A stretch of DNA of 64,000 nucleotides from CAZVPF01 sp964628195 (GTDB lineage Bacteria; Planctomycetota; Phycisphaerae; Sedimentisphaerales; Anaerohalosphaeraceae), in assembly GCA_964628195.1 (NCBI GenBank), contig CAZVPF010000003.1, positions 62,001-126,000 of the forward strand. Direction: 5' to 3'. The position numbers were made by a program, and so were the translations under genes. Every line of letters starts with the position of its first letter. Positions within the stretch are counted from its first letter, which is position 1. The notes under the pieces are model-generated. The model did not search any database. It was not told where the DNA came from and saw nothing but the letters and a program-made list of their open reading frames with translations. Below, one piece after another: positions 1-9,048 of the stretch.

Positions 1-1
1 G

Positions 2-1864
2 CCGGAGGGGGTCGAGAAGTTTTATACGATGTACGAGGGTATTTACCGGCTGGCCAGGGCAAGGGGCGAGGGCTTTAAGCCGACCCAGGGCGCTAAGGAC
101 GAAGGGATATCCCGCAGCGAGCTGCATTACCCGGAGGGGACGATAATTCGCAGCTGGGATAATATTGAGGATGTTGAAATTTTTATTCGGCCGTGGTGTT
201 TGTGGTCGATGAATATTCTGCCGCTTGCTAAGGTGGACGTGGAGAAGCGTATCGCTTATACGGCAGTGGAGGGAAGTTACCCGCTTACGCGTGAGAGGTT
301 TAACCGGTTCCCGGAGCAGTCGGTGTGGGTGGAAAATGTGCCTGAGGCGATGGACCGGGCAGGCGAGTGGTTCGTGAACACGAAGACACGGAAGATATAT
401 TTGTGGGTGAGCAGTGAGACGGATTTGACTAATATTTATGTGCCGAGGCTGAGGGAGCTTGTTGCGGTAATGGGTGATGAGCAAGAGCAGCGGCCTGTGC
501 GGAATGTGACTTTTGACGGGCTGACTTTCGTGCACGGGGACCGGGACGTGTGGGACGAGCAGAGCAAAGGTTTGCAGCATGACTGGGAGATGTACGACAC
601 GGATAACGCGATGATGCGGCTTCGCTGGGCGGATACCTGCACGGTGCGGAACTGCGCGTTTGTCGGCGGTGGCGGCGGAGGGGTGAGGCTGGATTTGTAT
701 GCGCAGGGGATAACGGTCGAGAACTGCGAGATAAGCTGGCTGGGCGGAACGGGTGTGCTGCTTTGCGGGTATGGGCCGGGCAAGAAAGACCTTAGCAAGG
801 ACAACAGGATTTACAATAACCATATACATCATATCGGCGAGCTTAACTGGGCATACCAGGCGATTATGGTTTGGCAGAGCGGGCATAATCATATCGCGCA
901 CAATCATATACATAACACGCCTTATAACGGGGTTTCTTTCGGCGGTGCGAGTATTCAGAACTTTGCCCGGGGACTAAAGGGAGTTATAAACGACAGGGAA
1001 CTGAGCAGGACGGTGCAGGTCGAGGACTGCTGGGAGCTTTTGAACCATAAGGGGCAGTTGACGTGGGCGGATATTATGCCGTATCTGCACGCGACGGGCA
1101 ACGTGTTCGAGTATAACGAAATGCATCACTGCATCGAGGTGATGGGCGACGGAAACCCGATATACGTGAGGATGGTTCCGCCGGGTAATATTATAAGGCG
1201 CAACTATATTCACGATGTTTACGGTTCGCATGATACGATCACTACTGCGGTCAGGGCCGATGATGCGCAGTGGGGGACGGAGTTTGTCGAGAATGTAATT
1301 CATCGCTGTGTGGCTGGGGGAATATGTCTTAAAGGGGGTAACCTGGTGCGCAATAATATTATTGCCGATATATTCGGTGCGGGGGATCCGCTGAATGTGC
1401 ATAACGTCAAGCCGATCGGGTATATTTTGATGCGTCTGAGTTCATATGCTTATGACCACAGCGGGTATGTGGGGCACAGTGGCGCGGAGATTTATAATAA
1501 CATTTTGTATCACACGGGGAATGAGCGACCGGTTTTTTACGGCGAGCTTAATGAGAACTGGCCTGAAGATTATTACGAGAAGGTGCGCAAGGTGCTGGTC
1601 GCACCGCAGGTGGACAGGAATATTTTGTACTGGACGAAGGATACGGGGTATGTGGAGCAGTATATTGAGCGGATGCAGCGGGATCGCGGGGACGATGAGC
1701 ATTCGGTGGTCGCCGACCCGATGTTTGTTGACCCGGCAGTCGGGGATTTTCGGTTTCGTTCCGGCTCGCCCGTGGAGAAGATGGGGATAGTTGAACTTGA
1801 TACGCGCGAGATGGGTCTGGATGAGGAGCGGTTCCCGCAGCGGCTGAAGAAGTATTGGTGGTAA
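2..1864 (+). CDS. right-handed beta-helix protein (possible GH141-like glycosidase), 5' truncated
   Basis: The reading frame is open from the left edge of the window, so the N-terminus is missing; an internal ATG at 29 is unlikely to be the true start. About 620 residues are visible. The first part carries features common in beta-helix glycosidases (an EW..NTKTRKIYLW segment near residue 120 of the visible part), followed by many short parallel-beta repeats rich in Asn and His such as NRIYNNHIHHIG and HNHIAHNHIHNTPYNGVSF. This pattern is typical of right-handed parallel beta-helix enzymes (pectate-lyase-like fold, glycoside hydrolase family 141 and relatives). GH141 includes an alpha-L-fucosidase and a xylanase, but the substrate here cannot be read from sequence. 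It is convergent with a fucose-activation gene, which makes a fucose link possible but unproven. Confidence 0.7.
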   Translation, partial: PEGVEKFYTMYEGIYRLARARGEGFKPTQGAKDEGISRSELHYPEGTIIRSWDNIEDVEIFIRPWCLWSMNILPLAKVDVEKRIAYTAVEGSYPLTRERFNRFPEQSVWVENVPEAMDRAGEWFVNTKTRKIYLWVSSETDLTNIYVPRLRELVAVMGDEQEQRPVRNVTFDGLTFVHGDRDVWDEQSKGLQHDWEMYDTDNAMMRLRWADTCTVRNCAFVGGGGGGVRLDLYAQGITVENCEISWLGGTGVLLCGYGPGKKDLSKDNRIYNNHIHHIGELNWAYQAIMVWQSGHNHIAHNHIHNTPYNGVSFGGASIQNFARGLKGVINDRELSRTVQVEDCWELLNHKGQLTWADIMPYLHATGNVFEYNEMHHCIEVMGDGNPIYVRMVPPGNIIRRNYIHDVYGSHDTITTAVRADDAQWGTEFVENVIHRCVAGGICLKGGNLVRNNIIADIFGAGDPLNVHNVKPIGYILMRLSSYAYDHSGYVGHSGAEIYNNILYHTGNERPVFYGELNENWPEDYYEKVRKVLVAPQVDRNILYWTKDTGYVEQYIERMQRDRGDDEHSVVADPMFVDPAVGDFRFRSGSPVEKMGIVELDTREMGLDEERFPQRLKKYWW

Positions 1865-1983
1865 GGGAAGGCAATAGAGGTCGGGCTTGCAGTGGTGAAA
1901 CACGGGCGCATGATTTGGTCAGGGAACAGGGGTGGATGTTGTGGGGACGTTGTTTGCTTATCAACGTGAGTTAAAGAAAATTT

Positions 1984-2001
1984 AGCCCACCCTACCGGGC
2001 T
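1984..2001 (-). terminator. weak hairpin just after the fucokinase gene
   Basis: Immediately after the stop codon of the minus-strand gene, AGCCC pairs with GGGCT across an 8-base loop, followed on the minus strand by AAATTTTCTTT. The stem is only 5 bp and the T-run is interrupted, so this is a weak terminator candidate. Confidence 0.35.
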
Positions 2002-5000
2002 TTAACATACGGTAACTACGAGTCCATTGTGATTGATGTTGTAGTCGAAGAACCTGCTTCTTTCATTAGGCGGTTCGGCATGAAGTTTTTCCCGAACCTG
2101 TTGTGCGTCTTTCGGTGATTTGCATACCATAAGCATAAAACCTCCACCTCCCGCACCAAGTAATTTTGCTCCGTAAATGTGATTTTCCACTCTTTTGAAT
2201 AATTTTTCGAGCTGATCATTTGATGAGTTCGGGTCCAGTTCCTTGTTCAGTCTCCAAGCCGCATCAACAAGTTCTCCAAATCTGGGCAGGTCCTTACGAG
2301 AAAGGGCATCGGAGACTTCTGCGGTCAGTGCATGTATTTTTCTCAGAGTCGCCATGGTTCTCCTGTTTCTGTCAAGATATCTTCCTACAACCTGTTCGAG
2401 TATATTCTTTGCCAGGCGTGTTATGCCGGTATAATAAAGCAGAGTAACTCCACCGTTGGCTGATGGTTCGAGTATATCTTCCGGCAAGTAGTGTATTTTC
2501 GGGTTCGGTACAAGACCAGGGTCCGTGTGTATTATTTTGACTGCCCCTGTTACACCTCCTACCTGGTCCTGCCACCCGCCTCCTGTGGTTAGTGCCTGTT
2601 CGAGATGAAGAACCTTGTTGAACAGTTCATTTTGAGTGAGAGTTTTGCCCATGGCACGGTATATAACGGCAAGTATTACAGCTCCCATTATACTTGAGGT
2701 TCCAAGTCCGCTGCCTTTTGGTATCGCGGCGAGTGTAGTTATTTCAATCCCGCCTCCGAATGATTCGAGCATATCCTTAAAGGCTGTTTTGGATGGCAAT
2801 GATGTATTTTTATTTGAAAATCCCGCAAGGGCAAGGGCAGCTTTTACGAGTCCGTATTGGCTGTGCGGGCTGCGATAATCGAGCATTTCATTAAAGTCTG
2901 AGATCGTTACGGTGGTTCCGAGGTCGATTGAGCCTATCTTGATTACGGGTCGGTCGATTACTCGAAGATAGGCCTGTATAGGTGCCTGGCCGTTGAGGTT
3001 GACTGCGGCGTTTATGACGGACCCGCCGTATTCGAGGGAGTAAGGCGGTGTGTCAGTCCAGCCACCACCGGTGTCGAATCTTGCAGGAGCTCTGCCCCAG
3101 ACGATCTCGTCGCTGCGCAGGCTTGTTCGCGGGCAGTCGGCTTTATTGGAAGCGCTTAGGAGTATGGCTTTTCCGAGGGTTTCAAAAGCAAGTGCTCGGG
3201 CTTTGTTGGACCATTGATCAATAGTTACACTTTCATTTATTGCCAATCCTGCGGTATTCAGCCAATGAATGTCGACAGGGGGCAATTTTTCAACAAGAGC
3301 GGGGAAGACGGTAAATATTTTTTTTTCGGAAGAACCGGCGATTTTTTCGATTACCGAAGCGAGGGTGTGAATAATCCTTGAGAAAGTAAGGCTCTGGCCG
3401 CCAGGTGTTTCTTCATAATGCCAACGAGCCATTTCTATCAGAGACGAAAGCCAGGCAGCATTGTTTTCACTTTGTTCGATGACAAAGGCGAGTTCATCGG
3501 CTGAAAATTCACTTTCGGGACGAAATATTTGATGCAGCTCGTTTTTGATGCGCAGAGAGTATATATTTAGTCTTCGTTTGAAAAAGTTTTCCTGATCGGT
3601 AAATCCTGCTATTTCTTCAGGGCTGTACCTGCGTGTTTTTTTCCATTTTTCCCTCTGTTGATTTGAAGCTGTTTCGGGATCGAACATCCAAAGCCAATCT
3701 CGGTATCTATCAGGTTGGCCTACCGCCGGGAAGAGTTTTGCATTCCATAATGTGCGATCTTGCTTTGTGATAGAATTATGCCACAAGTCACCAGGGCCTG
3801 CATTTAGACTTTTTAACCAATTGTTTACAGGCATATTGCAGAAAGTATTATTTTCAAGATCGGCGGATTTGAATGTATCTTCAACGCCGTAACAGCGAAC
3901 GAACCAGATTTGGCTGTTTTTTTCATCCGGGTCGCAGGCGGGTATTACATCAAGGCAGGCTTTGGGGGGGAGTGTAAGTGGTCTATCAATGTCCACACCT
4001 GTTATTACATTATTAGAAGTTAGTTTTAGCGGAGAATTTATGCGGCATGACTCTACCCAGCTCTGTATACCTGTAAGCTGTCCGGGTTCTTTGACTTCGT
4101 TATTAATATCAAGACATATATTTTGGCCTGTTGCGATGCTGTCGCGCTGCATCAGGGCGGTTCCGCTCGTGATTATCTGGGCGGTTGTGCCGAAGTCAAT
4201 GAAATCGCAATGCAGTAAAAGCTGGAGGTTGAAATCTATGCCTGCAAGTCCATGGAAAATTATTTTTAGCATTGAATTATCCCACTTGCTGCCGCTGGAA
4301 CGCACCGTTTTTATATGATGTTCGGGGGTAACCTCTCTGCCGAGAGCACAGCAGATTTCACGGTAGAAATCAAGGCCGTTTTGCATTACTGCCCGGCCCA
4401 TTTCGCCGGTAAGCTGCCACGATTTACGGCCTGATTCATTAGTCAGACCAAATAATTCAAGCAGTCGAATGGCAGTTGCAGCGTCAAAGTTTATAACACC
4501 TATATCGAGTACTGACCTGCCGTAAATGTCTATAGCTCCAAGGGACTGCTGGATGTCAGGGGAGGGTTTCTGGAGGAATAGTCTGACCCTTTCATTTTCA
4601 TCCACACCACAATAAACACCGTGGTTGGCGGCTCTTTCAGGTGGTGCGTAGCAACCCAGACCTGTTAGGCCTGGGCGATCAAAAGAGACTTGTCGTGGGT
4701 CAAAACACAACATTACATCGCCGGAAGTTATTAGGACCTGACCTGTACCTTGCGGAGGGGCAGGCAGGTCGAGGTATGTGGGTAACTGCCTATCGAAAAG
4801 GGTTAGAGGCAGAGAGCGGTCGGACCTGCCGGGGACGGGTACAAAGATTTTGCCGCACGGTCCGTAGGCTGGAAGGCGTTTGGAGTCTCCACCCGCGTGA
4901 ATTATTAAAATGCGAAGTTTTTCAAGGATTTCACGGATATTTTCAGGGCAGAGCGGGTTATTAATCTGTTGATGCTCAAGAACATTAAGCAATGAAAAAA

Positions 5001-5163
5001 GAGTGCTTCCTCCTGAACCGACACGTTTTCCCTGTGGGTCTGGAACCACGAGTACATTTTTGACCTCGGTAAGCAGTCCGAGATTTTGACGAATCTCTAG
5101 TTGTACCCTGTACCCCTGTGCCTGGGCTTCGTTAGATGCAGTTACTATAAGATAATCCCACAT
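2002..5163 (-). CDS. fkp: bifunctional L-fucokinase / GDP-L-fucose pyrophosphorylase
   Basis: A 1053-residue protein that matches the Fkp architecture: fucose is phosphorylated to fucose-1-phosphate and then joined to GTP to make GDP-fucose (salvage pathway, cytoplasm). The N-terminal half has a nucleotidyltransferase-like signature HAGGDSKRLPAYGPCGK at about residues 90-106. The C-terminal third is a GHMP kinase with GGGWTDTPPYSLEYGG near 698, the ATP loop PKGSGLGTSS near 817 and the C-terminal KLLGAGGGGFMLMV glycine motif. It is about 100 residues longer than the Bacteroides enzyme. The ATG at 5163 follows CGGAAAG on the minus strand. It stands alone as a transcription unit, divergent from the signal peptidase pair. 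Confidence 0.9.
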   Translation of the reverse strand: MWDYLIVTASNEAQAQGYRVQLEIRQNLGLLTEVKNVLVVPDPQGKRVGSGGSTLFSLLNVLEHQQINNPLCPENIREILEKLRILIIHAGGDSKRLPAYGPCGKIFVPVPGRSDRSLPLTLFDRQLPTYLDLPAPPQGTGQVLITSGDVMLCFDPRQVSFDRPGLTGLGCYAPPERAANHGVYCGVDENERVRLFLQKPSPDIQQSLGAIDIYGRSVLDIGVINFDAATAIRLLELFGLTNESGRKSWQLTGEMGRAVMQNGLDFYREICCALGREVTPEHHIKTVRSSGSKWDNSMLKIIFHGLAGIDFNLQLLLHCDFIDFGTTAQIITSGTALMQRDSIATGQNICLDINNEVKEPGQLTGIQSWVESCRINSPLKLTSNNVITGVDIDRPLTLPPKACLDVIPACDPDEKNSQIWFVRCYGVEDTFKSADLENNTFCNMPVNNWLKSLNAGPGDLWHNSITKQDRTLWNAKLFPAVGQPDRYRDWLWMFDPETASNQQREKWKKTRRYSPEEIAGFTDQENFFKRRLNIYSLRIKNELHQIFRPESEFSADELAFVIEQSENNAAWLSSLIEMARWHYEETPGGQSLTFSRIIHTLASVIEKIAGSSEKKIFTVFPALVEKLPPVDIHWLNTAGLAINESVTIDQWSNKARALAFETLGKAILLSASNKADCPRTSLRSDEIVWGRAPARFDTGGGWTDTPPYSLEYGGSVINAAVNLNGQAPIQAYLRVIDRPVIKIGSIDLGTTVTISDFNEMLDYRSPHSQYGLVKAALALAGFSNKNTSLPSKTAFKDMLESFGGGIEITTLAAIPKGSGLGTSSIMGAVILAVIYRAMGKTLTQNELFNKVLHLEQALTTGGGWQDQVGGVTGAVKIIHTDPGLVPNPKIHYLPEDILEPSANGGVTLLYYTGITRLAKNILEQVVGRYLDRNRRTMATLRKIHALTAEVSDALSRKDLPRFGELVDAAWRLNKELDPNSSNDQLEKLFKRVENHIYGAKLLGAGGGGFMLMVCKSPKDAQQVREKLHAEPPNERSRFFDYNINHNGLVVTVC

Positions 5164-5362
5164 AATGGCTTTCCGTAATTAGTTTGCCTATCATTATTAA
5201 TATATTGTTCTAAATCAATTCTCAAATAATGGAGAACATATCAAGCATTTTCTTTAATTGTCAAGTTTTTAGTTCACAGCCGTTCTTATCCTATTATTCA
5301 TTTCCAAATATTATATTGAGGCAGCTTTTAGAGGTATCGACTGAAATAGTGCCAAACTATAC

Positions 5363-5391
5363 TTGACTGTACGCGTATTTTGGTCGATAAT
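5363..5391 (+). promoter_or_regulatory. sigma-70 promoter for the signal peptidase pair
   Basis: TTGACT at 5363-5368 and GATAAT at 5386-5391 are separated by exactly 17 bp, placing transcription start near 5399 and leaving a leader of about 55 bases before the ATG at 5454. The rest of the 290-base divergent gap (5164-5453) is AT-rich with no other clear element. Confidence 0.7.
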
Positions 5392-5453
5392 GCCTGTTTA
5401 TTCGTAATTCGGACGGGGTGGGCCGATAATGGTTACTTTTTACAGGGGCAGCG

Positions 5454-7028
5454 ATGTTTGGCCAAAAAAAGAAGAATAAGCATGGCGACGAGAATATAAA
5501 GGGCGGTTTTAACCCGGATCACGGCTGGTTTAATACTGTTCACTGGATGCTGACGGCGTTTTCGGCGACGCTTGTGTTTCTCGTTTTCGAGATGCAGGCC
5601 TATACGATACCGACGGGCAGTATGGCTGATACGCTAAAGGGTGCGCATTTTCGGCTTCGCTGTACGCAGTGCGGTTACAGGTTCGATTTTGATTATCAGC
5701 CTGCTTATTACAAGATGCCTGAGAACGCTGTGCCGCCTGTTGATCTGCCGCTGCGGCCTGCGCCGCCGAGGTGCCCGAGCTGCGGGTATTACATGGAAAG
5801 CGGGGATAATTACCCGGTTATCGCGGGTGACAGGATATTTGTTCTGAAGTGCATTTACCAGTTTTTCGAGCCGAAGCGCTGGGATGTGATCGTTTTTCGG
5901 GCGCCGATGGACCCCCGGATAAATTACATTAAGCGGCTTATCGGACTGCCCGGGGAGAAGGTGTCGATAATTGACGGTGATGTGTATGTCGACGGGGTGA
6001 TACAGCGTAAGCCGCAGCACGTTCAGGACGAGCTCTGGATGCCGGTTTATAATAATAATTATCAGCCGGTCGAGCCTTTGAGCATGAGGTTTAACGGGCA
6101 CTCGTGGAAGCAGCCTTTCAAGAACACGGACGGGTCTAACTGGGGTACAATCGGTGAGCAGGAGACGATATTCACGCTGGCTGAGTCAAAGGCCCAGAGG
6201 GTGCATACGATATTTTATGACACTTCGCAGGGCAATGACTTCACGGCGACGCATTCATATGACGACCCGCGGAGGTTTTCGTTCATGCCGCTTTGCAGCG
6301 ATATTATGGTAGAGTTCAAGGTCAGCGGGCTTGCGAGGGATAGCGAGGAAATGATCGGGGCGAGCCTGAGCAAGTACGGGATCGAGTACCGGGCGATGCT
6401 TGAGGGGTCGGGGAAGTTGACGATATCCAAGGTTGTGCATAACGGAACGCTTGAGGAGCTTGCGACGGTGGAGGCTGGGGGAGATATTGACCGGGGTGGA
6501 GATTTCGATTTTTCACTTGCCAATGTCGATCATCAGCTTGTGGCTAAGGCGGGCGGGGCAGTGCTCAACTATAAACTCGGTGACGGTGTTGACGGGGCAG
6601 GCGAGATAAAGGATATCATGCCGGAGGTTAAGATACACGGTGCCGGTGAGCTTAGCATAACAGATGTGGCGATATGGCGGGACCTGCATTATATTTCCAA
6701 GGACGGACCTGGTTTTGACGTTAAACAGGCCGAGGAAGGGCAGGAGTTCGAGCTTGAGGACGGGCAGTATTTCGTGTGCGGTGATAATACGCCTGCGAGT
6801 AACGACTCGCGGATGTGGGATAGGCCGAGCGAGGGCAACAGTGGTATTTTATACAGGCAGGGAATTGTGCCGAGGGATTACCTGGTGGGCAAGGCGTTTG
6901 TTATTTACTGGCCCGGGCCGGGCAAGCCATTCTCGCGTTTCAAGATGGTGCCGTATCTGGAGGGCATGAAGTTTATCTACGGAGGCGGCGGAAGTGAGTA
7001 CGGTTCAGGCGAAAGAGGATTTTTTTAG
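5454..7028 (+). CDS. lepB: signal peptidase I with zinc ribbon and large inserted domain (first of tandem pair)
   Basis: A 524-residue S26 signal peptidase that would cleave signal peptides of exported proteins at the membrane. One membrane segment (about residues 31-46) precedes the catalytic Ser56 in IPTGSMADT; the catalytic Lys160 lies in NYIKRLIGLPGE, and the GDN box is at 443-445 (FVCGDNTPASNDSR). Two features are unusual. Four cysteines (C70, C73, C107, C110) between the Ser and Lys boxes form a zinc-ribbon-like pair. About 240 residues (roughly 195-430) are inserted before the GDN box, with beta-sandwich-like sequence. Ordinary bacterial signal peptidases have about 180-330 residues. 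The next gene, a paralogue with the same insertions, starts 21 bases downstream. Confidence 0.88.
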   Translation: MFGQKKKNKHGDENIKGGFNPDHGWFNTVHWMLTAFSATLVFLVFEMQAYTIPTGSMADTLKGAHFRLRCTQCGYRFDFDYQPAYYKMPENAVPPVDLPLRPAPPRCPSCGYYMESGDNYPVIAGDRIFVLKCIYQFFEPKRWDVIVFRAPMDPRINYIKRLIGLPGEKVSIIDGDVYVDGVIQRKPQHVQDELWMPVYNNNYQPVEPLSMRFNGHSWKQPFKNTDGSNWGTIGEQETIFTLAESKAQRVHTIFYDTSQGNDFTATHSYDDPRRFSFMPLCSDIMVEFKVSGLARDSEEMIGASLSKYGIEYRAMLEGSGKLTISKVVHNGTLEELATVEAGGDIDRGGDFDFSLANVDHQLVAKAGGAVLNYKLGDGVDGAGEIKDIMPEVKIHGAGELSITDVAIWRDLHYISKDGPGFDVKQAEEGQEFELEDGQYFVCGDNTPASNDSRMWDRPSEGNSGILYRQGIVPRDYLVGKAFVIYWPGPGKPFSRFKMVPYLEGMKFIYGGGGSEYGSGERGFF

Positions 7029-7049
7029 TTTTGACAAGCGGTTTTAATC

Positions 7050-8576
7050 ATGGATGAAAGCACCGGACAAAGCCGCAGCGATGAGCAGTGGCCTTTCAGG
7101 CGATATAACAGCAGGGTCGAGGAGATCGCGAATATCCTTATGTGGATAGTCGTGGCTCTTACACTTGCGCTGATTGCGCGGGCGTTTGTTGTGGAAGCTT
7201 TTCGTATTCCAACGGGCAGCATGGCAGATACTTTGAGGGGGGATCATTATCATATTCGGTGCCCGAGGTGCGGGTATGTTTACGATGTCGGGGCGGATAT
7301 CGGGATGGAGTTTTCGAGGATGGACCCGCTTTGCCCGAACTGCGAATACGAACTGCCGGACGGAACGGAGATCGGGATGTCGTTCGGTGACAGGATTTTC
7401 GTGCTGAAGTCGCTTTACCAGTTCACCGAGCCGAGACGGTGGGACGTTGTGGTTTTCAAGAACCCGACGCTTCCGGTGGAAAGCTATATCAAGCGTATGA
7501 TCGGGCTTCCCGGAGAGACGGTGCAGATCATCGACGGTGATATTTATATAGACGGTGAGATACAAAGGAAGCCGCCGAAGGTTCAAAAAGAGTTCTGGAA
7601 GGTTATTTACGATAATAACTATAAAGGTTTCGACTGTGTTGAAGGTGGAGGCAGGCTTAAAAACCAAATGCACAGCGTGAACAGGCGTGGTCAGTGGCAG
7701 ATGCCGATGCAGAATAAACCGGGCAGTGAGTGGAACTTTAACGACTGCGGGCCGGCGGTTTTCGAGCTTGATGATTTGAGCGACAAACTGCACAGGGGTT
7801 ATTACGACACGAGGATCGGGAAAGATTTTTACGCGAGTTACGCTTATAACGACCCGAGGGAGCATCGAATGAGGCCTTTCTGTACGGATACGATGGTGCA
7901 GTTTAAGGTGATGCCGGGAAGTGAAAGGGGCATGGTTGGGGTGTCTATATCGAAGTACAGGACGACTTACACGGCGGGTGTGGGGCTGGAGGGCAGCCTG
8001 AGCATAAAAAGCGAGGAGCAGGACGGAGAATACGAGCCGAGCACACTTGCGGAAAAGCGGATCGACCCGGTTCGGGCGGGCAGGGTCTATGATTTTCAGT
8101 TCGCAGTTGTGGACCATTTGCTGGTACTTAAGTTTGGCAATGAGCAGATTCGTTTTGACCTGGGAACAGGCCCGGACGCTGCGGGCAGGCGGATCGGGAT
8201 ACGGCCTGAGGTTACCCTGCTGGGCACCGGCAGGCTGACTGTTGCGGATTTCGCTATATACCGGGATATGTATTACATGGACGACGGGGCCAGGCGGGCG
8301 ACTCTGGGCAAGCCTTTTACGCTGGATGATGGACAGTATTTTGTGTGCGGTGATAATTCGCCGTCAAGCCTTGATTCGCGGCTGTGGACGCTTAACGGCA
8401 TTGGCAACAACGGGGTGAGGTACCGCAAGGGAGTGGTTCCGCGGGATTATCTCGTGGGCAAGGCCTTTTTCATTTACTGGGCGAACGCTTTCAAACCTGC
8501 GGGGTACGTGGCGCCTATAGTTCCGAACCTCAGCGCGTTTAGTTTCATATCGGGCGGGTCGGAAAAAAGCTTATAG
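7050..8576 (+). CDS. lepB: signal peptidase I with zinc ribbon and large inserted domain (second of tandem pair)
   Basis: A 508-residue paralogue of the preceding gene, probably co-transcribed from the promoter at 5363. A membrane segment at about 28-48 is followed by catalytic Ser57 (RIPTGSMADT), zinc-ribbon cysteines C71, C74, C95 and C98, catalytic Lys148 (SYIKRMIGLPGE) and the GDN box at 434-436. The insertion between the Lys box and GDN shares segments with the first copy, such as FYASYAYNDPREHRMRPFCTD against FTATHSYDDPRRFSFMPLCSD, shown here in part. Catalytic residues are intact in both copies, so both are probably active; divergence suggests different substrates or partners (inference). 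Confidence 0.88.
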   Translation: MDESTGQSRSDEQWPFRRYNSRVEEIANILMWIVVALTLALIARAFVVEAFRIPTGSMADTLRGDHYHIRCPRCGYVYDVGADIGMEFSRMDPLCPNCEYELPDGTEIGMSFGDRIFVLKSLYQFTEPRRWDVVVFKNPTLPVESYIKRMIGLPGETVQIIDGDIYIDGEIQRKPPKVQKEFWKVIYDNNYKGFDCVEGGGRLKNQMHSVNRRGQWQMPMQNKPGSEWNFNDCGPAVFELDDLSDKLHRGYYDTRIGKDFYASYAYNDPREHRMRPFCTDTMVQFKVMPGSERGMVGVSISKYRTTYTAGVGLEGSLSIKSEEQDGEYEPSTLAEKRIDPVRAGRVYDFQFAVVDHLLVLKFGNEQIRFDLGTGPDAAGRRIGIRPEVTLLGTGRLTVADFAIYRDMYYMDDGARRATLGKPFTLDDGQYFVCGDNSPSSLDSRLWTLNGIGNNGVRYRKGVVPRDYLVGKAFFIYWANAFKPAGYVAPIVPNLSAFSFISGGSEKSL

Positions 8577-8593
8577 ATCGAAGGTTGGAGAGG

Positions 8594-8776
8594 TCAGTAT
8601 GTCTGCTCTATGAGCTGTTTTTTGAGGGGGTCTTCGTAAAAGGATTCGAGGTCGCTTTCGATCTGGTTTTTATATTCTTCATCGATGCCGAGAGGGGTTT
8701 TCCATTTTGTGAGCTGTGAAAGGATACGCTTTGCATATTCAGCTATCCAGCTTTTCTTTACGTCTTCAGGTGACAT
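8594..8776 (-). CDS. small hypothetical protein (60 aa)
   Basis: The start at 8776 is chosen because GGGAG lies 8 bases upstream of the ATG on the minus strand; a longer in-frame start at 8815 has no such site. The product (MSPEDVKKSWIAEYAKR at its start) is charged, without cysteines or membrane segments, and seems mostly helical. No family is recognised. It is convergent with the signal peptidases and divergent from gyrA. Confidence 0.55.
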   Translation of the reverse strand: MSPEDVKKSWIAEYAKRILSQLTKWKTPLGIDEEYKNQIESDLESFYEDPLKKQLIEQTY

Positions 8777-8962
8777 AAAACACTCCCAAAGCAATCGGCT
8801 TTGCAGATTCTTCAAACTTGCAGCGTATATTTAAACGCATCGGAAAGGGGCAAATCGAACTTTAAAAATATGGCGATTTTTTGTCACTTTTGGCCTAAAT
8901 TATTTTGTTGTTTTTATTACGAAAATCCCGCTGAATTATTGGACTTTTGTCAAGTTCGAGTT

Positions 8963-8968
8963 TATAAT
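8963..8968 (+). promoter_or_regulatory. TATAAT -10 element upstream of gyrA
   Basis: A perfect TATAAT lies about 80 bases before the gyrA start. The -35 region is poor (TTGGAC at 8939, 18-bp spacing), so the assignment is tentative. Confidence 0.4.
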
Positions 8969-9048
8969 TGCAGGATGATTTGCGGCCCGTGGGGGGCGGT
9001 TTTCGAGGCTTGCGAGCGGTTTTCTGTTTTAAAGGAAGAAAAAAACAC

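Noticed and set aside
436..804. Minus-strand reading frame inside the beta-helix gene
   Set aside because: It lies opposite a well-supported gene and has no recognisable protein features.
8777..8815. Longer start for the small protein at 8594
   Set aside because: The upstream ATG has no ribosome site, while the one at 8776 follows GGGAG.
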